Source: Beroe ovata (lineage: Eukaryota; Ctenophora; Nuda; Beroida; Beroidae). Taken from it: a stretch of DNA of 63,212 bases. The notes beneath the pieces are model-generated. The model worked only from the letters and a program-made list of their open reading frames with translations. It had not been told where the DNA came from and ran no database searches. The stretch covers positions 91,483-154,694 of the forward strand of contig CAMPET010000163.1 of the NCBI GenBank assembly GCA_946803715.1, read 5' to 3'. Made by a program: the position numbers and the translations under genes. Below are positions 36,796 through 46,954 of this stretch, in pieces. Numbering within the stretch: position 1 is the stretch's first letter; every line of letters starts with the position of its first letter.

Positions 36796-38370
36796 CTAAA
36801 GTTCATTGCATCTAAAATTGATTTCATTCTCAATAGCCTTTATTTGGGAGAGGACTGATTTATACTTGTCAATGAATACATCCAACAATTCATCATCCAA
36901 TGAATCTTTTATGTTGTCAAGGTATGCAATGAGCTCTTCTGTCTTTTCTTCATCCTCAAATTTACACTCTACTGGAAACTGCTGTTCCGTGCCCGAGTTT
37001 GCCCTAAGCTTATCGTGAGATCTGGAATCAACCACGTCCATTACATCTTCTAAGGTATCATTACCCTTATCTTGGGACTTATTAGATACCTCCAGAGTTT
37101 TGTCCAGCGGATCTGCCGAATTATTTTGTTGTTCCCCTTCCAAAGGCTGTTCGTCCTCTTCATCATCAAGAAAGGAGATATTGGTGAGATCATCTGTTGA
37201 GACACTTGAAATAGAGAAATCTGAACACGAGTCCTGATTATAGATGAGGTTTAAGATCCCTTTGTTTATGCATTTTGGAGGATCCTCTGAATCCAGTTTC
37301 TTAGGACTACACCCAACATCAACCTGATGAGTATTCAGTCTCTTTGGACTTGAAACAACATCGACATGGCAGGAATTTGATTTCTTTGGACTAGGTGCAA
37401 AATCAACTTGACAACCAATTTGAACTTTTTCAGCCTCAGTTTGAATCTCTCTCGAAACATTGATGGTTCTCTTCTCTGGTATTTCTGCAGGACCTCTTGA
37501 ATCTTTTAATGGTAATGGTATTGCCTCAACTTCTTCAGTAGTCGGAAGGTTTGACAAAACACTCATGTCCTCAGTTTTCTTGGCCTCAGTTATCTTCTTT
37601 TTCAATCTCCACTGATAGAGTATGTCATCATTTTCACTCCTTGGATTCAAAACCTCATCTGGCACCAGCTTGGACAACTCTGTGAATGATTTTCCAGTCA
37701 GTTCTTCAATAAATGACGGTTTATTCTTTGGGGGAGTGATATTGTTCTTGCCTTTTGGCAAATATGAGTGATTTGGGCTGATTGAAACATTTTCTTGAAA
37801 TTCCCATGGGGAACTGTCATCTGAACTCAACACATTATTCAAAAAAGTGGTGGAATCATATGAAATAGAACTCTTTGATGTCACATCAACTTCATTGCTT
37901 TCAGTTTCCACATTTCTTTTACTATCAGGATGGGAAGTAGTCTGATCATTATGGCATGGTCTTTTTGTTGGATGAGTAGGATCATGGTTCTTGAATCTAT
38001 TGAGGTAGAAATTCAGTGCATCTGGAGATATCACACTATGTTGACTAACGTTATTTGAGCATCCACTAACAGACAATATGTTGCCAATGTCTGTCTTGAC
38101 TGCTGCTTCAGGAGGTTGAAAATCAGGGTCCAGAGACAAATTTTTGTCAATTTCCCTAATCAGATCATCAACTGATTCAGAGGAATCATCATTTTTTGTT
38201 AGCAGATTTTCACCCTCAGGTTGACTTGTATTCTTCATATCTATGCTGATATTTGTGTCATTATTTGACTCTACGAAAGCTTCTGCTCCATTCTGTTGGT
38301 TATATGGGGATGGATAGTAGTATCCTTTAGGAAGAGACTTTTTTGAGAAAACTTCTTCTGGTGCAAACAT
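36796..38370 (-). CDS. Large acidic Ser-rich protein, possibly PROSER3-like
   Basis: A single long exon of 524 codons from the ATG at 38370. An acceptor (ctattag) lies just upstream, so a short 5' exon may exist; ATGGTTTCAG at 38476-38467 fits the phase. The sequence is mostly low-complexity and disordered (Ser/Asp/Asn-rich), with islands that look conserved: SLPKGYYYPSPYN near the start, SPDALNFYLNRFKNHDP, LTGKSFTELSKLVPDE and DDILYQWRLKKKITEA. A short repeat, CQVDFAPSPKKS, CHVDVVSSPKRL and HQVDVGCSPKKL, lies at about residues 335-375. The C-terminus is a helical DNIKDSLDDELLDVFIDKY segment. The QWRLRRK-type motif recalls PROSER3 (a centriolar-satellite-type protein), but this is tentative. 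Confidence 0.55.
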   Translation of the reverse strand: MFAPEEVFSKKSLPKGYYYPSPYNQQNGAEAFVESNNDTNISIDMKNTSQPEGENLLTKNDDSSESVDDLIREIDKNLSLDPDFQPPEAAVKTDIGNILSVSGCSNNVSQHSVISPDALNFYLNRFKNHDPTHPTKRPCHNDQTTSHPDSKRNVETESNEVDVTSKSSISYDSTTFLNNVLSSDDSSPWEFQENVSISPNHSYLPKGKNNITPPKNKPSFIEELTGKSFTELSKLVPDEVLNPRSENDDILYQWRLKKKITEAKKTEDMSVLSNLPTTEEVEAIPLPLKDSRGPAEIPEKRTINVSREIQTEAEKVQIGCQVDFAPSPKKSNSCHVDVVSSPKRLNTHQVDVGCSPKKLDSEDPPKCINKGILNLIYNQDSCSDFSISSVSTDDLTNISFLDDEEDEQPLEGEQQNNSADPLDKTLEVSNKSQDKGNDTLEDVMDVVDSRSHDKLRANSGTEQQFPVECKFEDEEKTEELIAYLDNIKDSLDDELLDVFIDKYKSVLSQIKAIENEINFRCNEL

Positions 38371-38589
38371 TCCTAATAGTACATAAAAATAGGTTAATTA
38401 CAGTGTGGCATATCTGAACATCTGAGAAATCATACATAAAGGAGACTGAGTTTATTTTGTATTAACCTGAAACCATTTTTTTGGGATTATTTGAATTTTG
38501 AATGCAAAGAAAATCATGTACAGCTAAATAGACATACCGAAAAATCACGAATTTTCACATTGTAATATTGTATAATTGTTAGCAATCAG
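38371..38589. other. 5' flank of the large acidic gene
   Basis: AT-rich upstream sequence with one candidate micro-exon (38476-38467, see the gene entry). No TATA-like or other site can be assigned with confidence. Confidence 0.3.
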
Positions 38590-38619
38590 TCAATAGACAG
38601 TGAGATTGTGAGAATTCTG

Positions 38620-39245
38620 TTGCACGTTATCGGGCGATGCTTACAAGATTTTATTTGACCTCTGTTTTTCGCGCGCGCGCCTCCATCGCGTTTCGGCCGC
38701 GGCCTTCGATGAAGGCGCACGCGCGCAAGAATGAAGAAACTTAGAAACAGTGGCCTGGACAGATAACATCCGGCAATAGCAGACCTAGTTGTCGATCGAT
38801 GATAGACCCTGTCGAGAATTTCGTTTCTCAGACACTNTCGAGAATTTCGTTTTGCGCGCGCTGCAAAAGTTATCCTCGGACATGGACAGGCTTGCATCGG
38901 CGATCAAGTTATGTAAAAAGCATATGTAAAAAGCCATGCGCGCGGCGCGCCAGGTTGGGTCACGCAACGCAACGCGTTGTTCCCGCGCTGCGTGACCCAA
39001 ATACTCCGCGCGCGCTGCGCGTGTCCGTAGTTCGGAAAAGTCCTTTTTAATAATGAAAAGTTGGCTGTCGATGATAGCCCCTGTCGAGAATTTCATTGCG
39101 ACCGCGCAACAAATTATTCTCGCGGCTCGCGTCAGCTGGGCCTAGCATCGCCAGGCAAATGAAAAGTCCTTTTTAATTCTGCACTATGCGCTGATTTCGC
39201 GATATTTTAACTTGGGGGAACGCGCAGCACTAAATGTGCGGAATA
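38620..39245. repeat. CGCG-rich repeat island with direct and inverted repeats
   Basis: A stretch far richer in CpG than its flanks. Two diverged direct copies begin gtcgat..gatag..cctgtcgagaatttc at about 38790 and 39066. The first is also split by a single-N join at 38836, around which tcgagaatttcgttt is doubled. A hairpin, tgggtcacgcaacg paired with gcgctgcgtgaccca, spans 38953-38999. Open frames are incidental. Similar CGCG patches occur at 26830-27090, 30465-30560, 47390-47530, 49610-49680 and 59330-59400. Confidence 0.6.
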
Positions 39246-41350
39246 TCGAGAAAGTGTGGTGTACTCAAGCCTTGATTGTGAATAATGTATAACTCTTAGC
39301 TGGCTCTGTTTTATCTCATTAGAAAGATGAAAGTCTGTACTTTACGACAGTGTTTTCATTTTTACACAGATTTGAATAATTCAACTAGTTACGATCGATC
39401 AAAAATAGGGAATTTTCAATCTCAATTATTNAAATTTGTATAATTCAAGAAGTTATGATCGATCAAAAATAGGGAATTTTCGATCTCAAATATTTTCATG
39501 TTCCGTACTTTACCCCCCTTAGTGGTTCATACTGTGATAAAGCTTGATCTTTCCTCTAAAACATGGTGTTGGTCGCTATGTGGGGTAAAGTACGGAACAT
39601 TTCGAAAATTGGCATTGAAATAAGTCGGTCGCAGCTTCATGGGTCGTTTCATGCGTAGCGTACGCATATATCGTATCATGTTACACGCTTCTCTGTGCTC
39701 TAGAAACTGTTGAACAAGTGAATGATAACAAAGAAATATCATGAACATTCATGAATATCATATTATTGATAATGGATAAGAAGTTAGAAATGAAAAGAAC
39801 GGAACTAGTAATTCACACGAATAAAGAGTAAGACTGGATAACGATACAAATGTTTGAAATATGCTCTTTTGACGCACATGGATCGTCGACACCATGAAAA
39901 CAAAAATGAAAATGTATTCAGATTCACAAGGAATGTCCGTCAGTTCAGTCCTCGTTCCTCGACAGAAAGTATAAGACTAAGCTGGCAGTCTGTTATGAAA
40001 TTGAACTATCAATTGGACCACTGACCAGTCCATAGGTCACCTGCAACAGCTAAACTCAATTCATATTCTTCTTAATTTATATCTTCTTATCTTCAGGTGT
40101 GAGATGTGAATCCGTTCGGTCTGGGTAATTTAAGAGTGCAGTTCATATCCAGTTTTCCTTCTTGTCATTTGGTTGCTTCAGTCGTTCTCCTGAAAATAAA
40201 TCAAAATGTCGAATGAAAGTCATGAATATCAATATGTACGTTAAAATCAATCATTACATTACGATTTGGAGTCACAACAAGTCACATCGAAATAAAACGT
40301 GGTTGAGGAGTCACAGATCTTGTGAATCCAAAGAATTGACTTTTTTAATTTTCTTTGACAATGATAGGTAGGTACCTACAACCACATTCATTATACCGAG
40401 ATAGTGCAATAGTAGGTACCTACCTACTCAAAGTCCAAGTCAATTTCATGAATTAAAGACGATTAAAATATACTCATATCACTCTTACATCATGATCATC
40501 ATCACCGTCTCTAATTGAACTCGAAGAATCATGAATCGTTAAGAGNGATGGACACAATGGACACATCTACAAATCTTATGACCCTTTTGCCTATTACTCA
40601 TGCTCATTGCACTGACTCATGCTCATTGCAGTGATCAATCGTATGAGTATGACCACGAGCACGGTTTGAGCAACAACTCAGAGTCATACTGAGCAAATCA
40701 GATTGGGATATTGCCTCTATTTGTTCCAAACACGTTGTAATACTAATACAGGCTCACTTTCATCTGAAAGAATGTAAGGATGAATATCGTTATTGATTCA
40801 GTCAAATCTCCTCCATTAAAGTGGTGGTAAAGCACCATATTAGCCAATATCAATGTGATTATTCATCATACTTATAGAAGAGCCAGTACTCTGGTGATTT
40901 AATTGAATCAATGCGCAAGAGAGGGTCGCGAGCTGCGCGTTCTGCGAATCGAAAATCAGAAATGACTCGATAACGATGCGATATCATGGATCTCAAAAAT
41001 AGGTGGCTCAATAAAAGATACCTGCAGGTGATCACTGATCTCTCATCCACTTCTAGACTAAGACAGCCTTTGGATGTCCAAACACAACCCGAATCTCAAG
41101 AATTATTCATTCTAAAATGAAAGAACCATTAATGTATAGTTATACGGCATAATTTTAAATTATTTCCAACATATCAAGATTCGTCTTGTACCACTGGTGG
41201 TGATAGTAGCGGCCAAATTAGTGAAAGTTACGATGTAATGGTAAATTTTCATCCTGGTGCATTATCATCTGATATAGCAACACAAACTGTACAGGTACTA
41301 GTACTACGGTACGTGGGCGAGTCGCATTATAGCAATGTAAAACAACACAT
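39246..41350. other. Gene-poor AT-rich stretch
   Basis: No exon with coding character is seen. It includes a 60-bp direct repeat (gatcgatcaaaaatagggaa) at about 39391 and 39460 across the single N at 39431. A further join is at 40546. Short direct repeats include tcatgctcattgca (40598 and 40617) and taggtacctac (40368 and 40413). Confidence 0.5.
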
Positions 41351-41384
41351 CATATCCGCCAATCAAACACCGAGGGAGTAAACC

Positions 41385-41715
41385 TTTTCAACCAATCAGA
41401 AGGCAGAGTTTCAATTCATGTAAAAATATATTCCTCTTTTTGTCGGAGAGACAGGTATCTGCCCCCTAAATAAACAAAATCTTATTACAATGTGGGAGTA
41501 GTAGAGTGAGAATTTGCTATGTGAGAGTGCTCATGTCTGCTACGTCACTACTGCCATTGGGAGTAGGACGCGAGATATAATTTCAGCCAATCATAGGTCA
41601 CCAATCATTGGTCACAGCCAATCAGCTTGAGTTTCAATTTGTCTGGAAATAGACAGTTTTCTGTTTGTTGAGGTCGGGGAGACAATTATCCGCTCCTAAA
41701 CAATTATATCCTGGT
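41385..41715. promoter_or_regulatory. Diverged direct repeat with CCAAT/ATTGG boxes
   Basis: The stretch accaatcagaaggcagagttt..tcggagagacaggtatctgccccctaaa at about 41390-41470 resembles gccaatcagcttgagttt..tcggggagacaattatccgctcctaaa at about 41620-41702. Additional ccaat or attgg strings lie at 41360, 41584, 41600 and 41609. It may be a duplicated promoter module; no gene start next to it is certain. Confidence 0.3.
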
Positions 41716-41852
41716 TAAATTCCGGGAAAAGGAGGAGGTTTGAACCAGCTCGTGCCTGACTTTGTGTCGGTCCATTGAGCGATTTCACGTGAGATATCTG
41801 GGAAATAGAGCATGGATCGGCATTGATCAAAAGCTAAACCCGAGAAATTAAC

Positions 41853-42037
41853 ATGTTTCAATGTTCGATGATATCTGAATATTACACCCATAGGAGTTGG
41901 AAAATTTGGAACCGCATACGCCTGACATTTTATCAAGTCGAGCGAGAATGTACGCGGAACGTAAACTCTGCAATTATTTTCATAATTTTCCTGATGCTTC
42001 TCGGTCAGGATTTTGACGCAAGTATGAATGTTGGTAA
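41853..42037 (+). other. Candidate exon with hydrophobic segment
   Basis: A + strand frame opens at 41853 and runs about 60 codons to a donor-like gttg|gtaata at 42036. It contains NVNSAIIFIIFLMLLGQDF, which resembles a signal or membrane segment, but no methionine lies just before it. It could be a 5' exon of the laminin-G gene downstream, whose start is missing, yet its phase does not match the first exon recognised at 45645. Weak. Confidence 0.2.
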
Positions 42038-42069
42038 TATAAAAAGAATTGGGAATAGACGAGACTGTA

Positions 42070-42150
42070 ACCTATGAGTATGATTATGAGTATTATCACG
42101 CTATCAGTATGAGTATGACTATGAGTATGACTATGAGTATGACGCAAGTG
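42070..42150. repeat. gtatgagtatgactat simple repeat
   Basis: About ten copies of the hexamers atgagt and atgact alternate in a 70-bp tract, with smaller relics near 42235-42305. Confidence 0.85.
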
Positions 42151-42654
42151 TTTCAAAAAATGGACATTGAATGGTGAATTATGGATTAAGATACTAATAG
42201 TGAATACAAACTAAAACTGTTAGTGTTAACTAGCCAGTATGAGTAACAGCCAGTATGTACTAGCCAGTAACACTAACACTAACAGTATGACGTATGCTAT
42301 GAGTATATGAAGGTCTCTCGAGTATCTGTGTTTTGACAGGAATTGTGAACAGCATGAGCAATATATGGAACTGAATGCCGATGGGTCCAGGATCAGGATC
42401 AGGGTGTACTCTAACCGGTTATAACCATTTATATTTGCACTCACAGTCACGATTACTGATATTGATGCAAATATAAGACCAATAGGTACATTATATGAAG
42501 ACTAAAACAGCGAAGAAAGCTGACAAAAGCAAGTGATAGGTACGGAATACGGATGATGACAAACATGTGATATGATATTGTGCTGATATTGTGGCGAATG
42601 CGATGACTGGCAACTGCAAGTGATGCCAAGCGCCTGTGGTCATGGCCGCTGGGG

Positions 42655-43344
42655 CACCGTGATTACTTAATGTGAGTCAGAGTGATGCAGTGATGACTGA
42701 CGAGTGATGTAGTGATGACCGGCCGCGGCGATTGATGCTGTGATGACCAGCGACTTGTAGGGTTTTTTCCCTACATTCGGCGCCGCGCAATTGTATTTGT
42801 AATTCCGCCCTTGCCACTGGCCAGGGATAAAATCCCGCCAGCAAGGGTGAAATCATACAAGGGTGAAATCCTACAAGTACAAAGTGATGACGGGCAAGTG
42901 ATGACCGAGTGATGCAGTGATGACTGGAAACTGCAAGTGACAGGTGATCAGTGATGTCCGCGAGTGATGCAGTGAATGTGATGACTGGCGAGGGTTGCAA
43001 TGATGACTCACTAGGGAGGCGGTGATGACGACTGGTGATGCAGTGACGCGACGCTGCTGATCGGCAAGTGTTGACATCACTCCGTGATGCGGTGATGACT
43101 GATGACCGAGCGATCATGTGGCGATGTCCGCGAGGTAATCCGTGATGAATGGCAAGTGATTTGATGACATCAGTTACTGTTAGTGTTAGTGCGGTAAATG
43201 TAATGACCGATAAGCCGGCAAGTGATGTGGTGATGACTGAGTGATGACTGATCAGTGATGACCGGCGAGTACAGTGATGCAGTGATGATGGGCAAGTAAT
43301 GTTCGCGAGTGATGCGGTGATGATGGGCAAGTGATGACATCAGT
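42655..43344. repeat. GTGATG minisatellite, left part
   Basis: Degenerate tandem units of about 15-20 bp built on agtgatgcngtgatgac, with variants such as ggcaagtgatgacc and gatgtccgcgag. The minus-strand open frame across it is a by-product of the repeat (His/Ser/Thr-rich, no domain). A unique patch at about 42760-42870 interrupts it. Confidence 0.9.
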
Positions 43345-43346
43345 TA

Positions 43347-43819
43347 CACTCAGTTTTTTCTATAAGAAACTCTCTAATATAAGAAACTGAGCCTAGGATT
43401 TCTGAAAATTTAAGAAACTTAGCCTAGGATCCAGGAAAAATTAAGAAACTTCGTTGATTTACAATTAAGAAACTAAGAAACTTTGAGCCTAACATTCTCA
43501 AATTTGTGTACAGAATCCTAGTACAACGACAAATCTATGAACAGAAAACGGCTGGCTCCTGGGGGCTGCGCCCCCAGACCCCGCCCCTTCACTTTCATCC
43601 GTATACTACATATCTACCAATTCTGATCGGCATTTTGAGAACACCGATGGTATAGACTACTAAATTTAGTACAACTATGTTGACTCAAGTAAGTTTCGAA
43701 AATTGCTATAGGATACAGAAATAAGAAACTGTTAAGAAACTTGTAGGCTCAAAATCGCGGAAAAATAAGAAACCTCTAGCCTAGGATTTCAATAAGTTTC
43801 TTATAAAAAAAACTGAGTG
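43347..43819. mobile_element. TA-flanked MITE (Tc1/mariner-like) inside the minisatellite
   Basis: The element is 473 bp. The left end begins CACTCAGTTTTTTCTATA and continues agaaact; the right end on the other strand begins CACTCAGTTTTTTTTATA and also continues agaaact. TA dinucleotides flank it at 43345-43346 and 43820-43821. The same minisatellite unit without the insert (catcagttagtgatgcgg) occurs at about 43935, which reconstructs the empty site around one TA. The interior has several aagaaact and gcctagga sub-repeats and a gggggctgcgccccc palindrome near 43570. No coding capacity. Confidence 0.8.
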
Positions 43820-43821
43820 TA

Positions 43822-44551
43822 GTGATGCAGCGATGACTACTACTAGCAAGTGATGCAGTGATGATGGGCGAGTGATGCTGTGATGATGGGCGAGTGATGT
43901 CCGCGAGTGATGCGGTGATGATGGGCAAGTGATGACATCAGTTAGTGATGCGGTGATGACCGAGCGATGTGGCGATGTCCGCGAGGGAATCCGTGATGAA
44001 TTGCAAGTTNGATGTTCATGAGTGATGCGGTGATGACTGATGCGGTGATAGCCAGTGAGTGATACAATTATAACTGGCTACTGGTAGTGGTACGGTGTTG
44101 CAGATGACGGGTGTTGCAGATGACGGGTGATGACTGGCAAGTAATGTGCTGTTGAGCCGGGCAGAAACAGAGGGTAACTCGGCGATTCAATTGGTCGTGT
44201 ATTCCGATTCGATGTTCATGACCCATGACATAAGATGACTGACAGTNAGTGATGCGGCGATTCCGCAAGTGATGCTGGGATGACTCAGACTAGATGACTA
44301 GCGAGGGGTTGAGTGATGAATGGCAAGAGACTGTGATGCAGTGACGACCGGCTAGTGATATGACGACATCAGTGAGTGATGCAGTGATGACCGACTTATT
44401 CGGTGATGTTCATGAGTGATGCGGTGATGAACGAGTGATGACTGATCATGATGCGGTGATGGCCAGTGAGTGATGCAGAGATGACTGGCAAGTAATGTGC
44501 TGTTGAGCCGGGCAAAAACAGAGGGTAATTCGGCGATTCAATTGGTCGTGT
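43822..44551. repeat. GTGATG minisatellite, right part
   Basis: Continuation of the agtgatgcngtgatgac array, with single-N joins at 44010 and 44247 and ending at a third at 44552. A longer period is also present: the string cggcgattcaattggtcgtgt occurs at about 44181 and 44531 (last 20 bases shared), and ggcaagtaatgtgctgttga near 44138 and 44488, about 350 bp apart. Confidence 0.85.
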
Positions 44552-44552
44552 N

Positions 44553-45644
44553 ACCCCTTATCCTATCATAACAAGTAGGGAATTAGGTAGTGTAAGATGA
44601 ATTAATTCTAGGAGTTTCCTCATCGCCGATGTTCTATGTGACCGTCAAATAACGTACCACTGAATAATAGTAGGTATCCTGTTCTCTTACTCTCTTACAG
44701 TTTGGAAACATTATTCCTCAATCCAAATTTTCTCGCTTCTCACAGTAAGCTAATTTCATGATTAACTAATTGTTACAACTGTTCAAACTTCACGGAAACT
44801 TGCGAAATTTCCGCCGCAATTATTCCGGAAGCGAGTTGCAATTATAAATCGGAACAGGATGACGAATTCGTGTTTCTATTAATAGAAATCAGGATTATAT
44901 GTTGGCAATTTTCCAATTATCTATGGTAAACGTCAAATGTTATATCTCATAGTCGAGTGAGAGACGTTGACTTCAGACTGACGGATAGTAAATGTTGGAG
45001 AATTTGTTTAACTTGGGTTATGGATGTAGTGATAACAATTGGAATATTGATGAGACGAGGGAGAGGGTATTGACAGTTATTAAGGGCGTGACTCAAGTTA
45101 GGATTTCCTCCTGAACAAATTCTTCTCGGGCCGCTTCTCAATTTGTTTCTCTTTCAATTCACGAAAGAAGCGAGTTGTTGAAACCGATCATTTCATCATA
45201 ATTTTGCAGATCGAAGTGATATAGACGCTTGGTACTGGCTACTGCACATGAGCTGCACAAAGCATTCTCTCATATAGACATAGTTTATCGCGGGTCTCTG
45301 GGGAATAGCTGCTCTATGTGTCTAAAATGTGTGAACTGTCAAATTATGTAGCTAGCTATATACTACAACTATTATTGTCACCTGTTAGCAGCAACGTGTG
45401 TTGCTATGGACATATGATATGTTGCTACGGACTGTATCATAGTTATTATACGGGATATTGTTTATGAAGGAGGGTTTTGATATCATCTGATAGAAAGGGG
45501 GCAAAGTTATTGTAATGCGTATACCCTTCCCTTGTTGAAAAAACGAAGGGACCAAAACAAAACATTTTAAATCATTTTGGGTATAAATTTTGTGCTAACT
45601 GGTTAGAACTTAGTATACGTAATTACAATCAAGTTAATTGACAG
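44553..45644. other. Upstream of laminin-G exons
   Basis: AT-rich and non-repetitive after the join at 44552. No exon could be assigned, although the first laminin-G exon at 45645 needs an upstream partner. I see no RNA gene. Confidence 0.4.
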
Positions 45645-46923
45645 GTAGATACGCGGATAAAGCGACAGTCAGAGACAGTTGACATAGCGCAATTCAACCA
45701 GACAACCAGTGTCAAGATAGGCGGGAGTTCACTGAAATTGAACAACTACGGTTTCGCAGGTTTGTTAGTGAGAATAGCAATGGAGTTTTCATTGGTCACG
45801 TGATTTCATGACCCATGCCATGGTTATCTATGTAAGTATCAGAACTTTATTCAAACTCGCTGATTCTGATCAGGAAGACTGTCCAAAGTGTAGCCTGCCT
45901 ACTATGTTTCACATTCGTCTCATTCCTTATTGAATACTACACGTCTTATGTATGGTTGATATGTATCTCTCTCTTAGCATATCTTTATTCCCTTCTGTAT
46001 ATTGTGTCGTTATCCACCGTTTAAAATACCAATTCCAAGATATATCCCTGGAATAGGCAGATTTCGGAGAAAAACGCTAAGAACAAATACTTATTCATAG
46101 TTTTCATAGTAGCAGTATTCCTACTTATGCCCGGAATATCTGTCGAGTAAAGGAAGATAACTCCTATTTCTAACTCCCAATTTAGTCAACTCCCGCTTTT
46201 TCAACCCCTCTAAATCTCCAGGACCCCACTTCCTCAACCCCCTCCCACTTTTCAACCCCTCTATATTTGATCCCTTTCCCTCCAGGTTGTCTGAGTGACA
46301 TATCAATCAACGGATTGGATCTACTAGCTCTCGCTACAAACAGTGAATCTACTGGAACCGTATTTCAAGAGGTGTTACTAGGTAATACTACGATGTCTTT
46401 GTGTGTGTGTGTGTGTGTGTGTGTTTGCAAGTTTTAGTGATTGTGTGATTGTGGATAAGCCTCTGTGTAACTGTATGTCTGTCTACTTGTCTACTAGTGC
46501 CTGTGTATTTATGTATGTGTGTGTCTGTTCATTAAAGAGAGGTCTGTGAATGATGAAGGTCTGTCTATCCTTGTCTCTTTATTCAGCACATAGCTACACA
46601 TAGCTATTAGCTTTATACTGTCATACAGACACGCAATCGCAGGATACCTTTTAACACATAGTCACAACACACACACACACACACACTGTGTCAAATGCTA
46701 TGAAGTCCAAACACTCATCAATATTAGGTGTAAATTGGGTGAAAATTGTCTTGACAACGAGAAAATCAACAACATTCCATGAGAAACATTAGTGTTTAGA
46801 TTTCGACAAGGTTTTTTACCTGCATTCCAACAAAACTTGGTATCCATTTTGGATTCCAATCCTGCAAATTTATTCACTATATTTCTATCAAACCACGCAT
46901 CCCACTATTTTCTCTCTCTCCTC

Positions 46924-46954
<31 letters not shown>

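Noticed and set aside
42677..43330. 217-codon open frame on the minus strand
   Set aside because: It is the GTGATG minisatellite read in one frame: His/Ser/Thr-rich, no domain, no start context, and the frame breaks where the repeat is interrupted.
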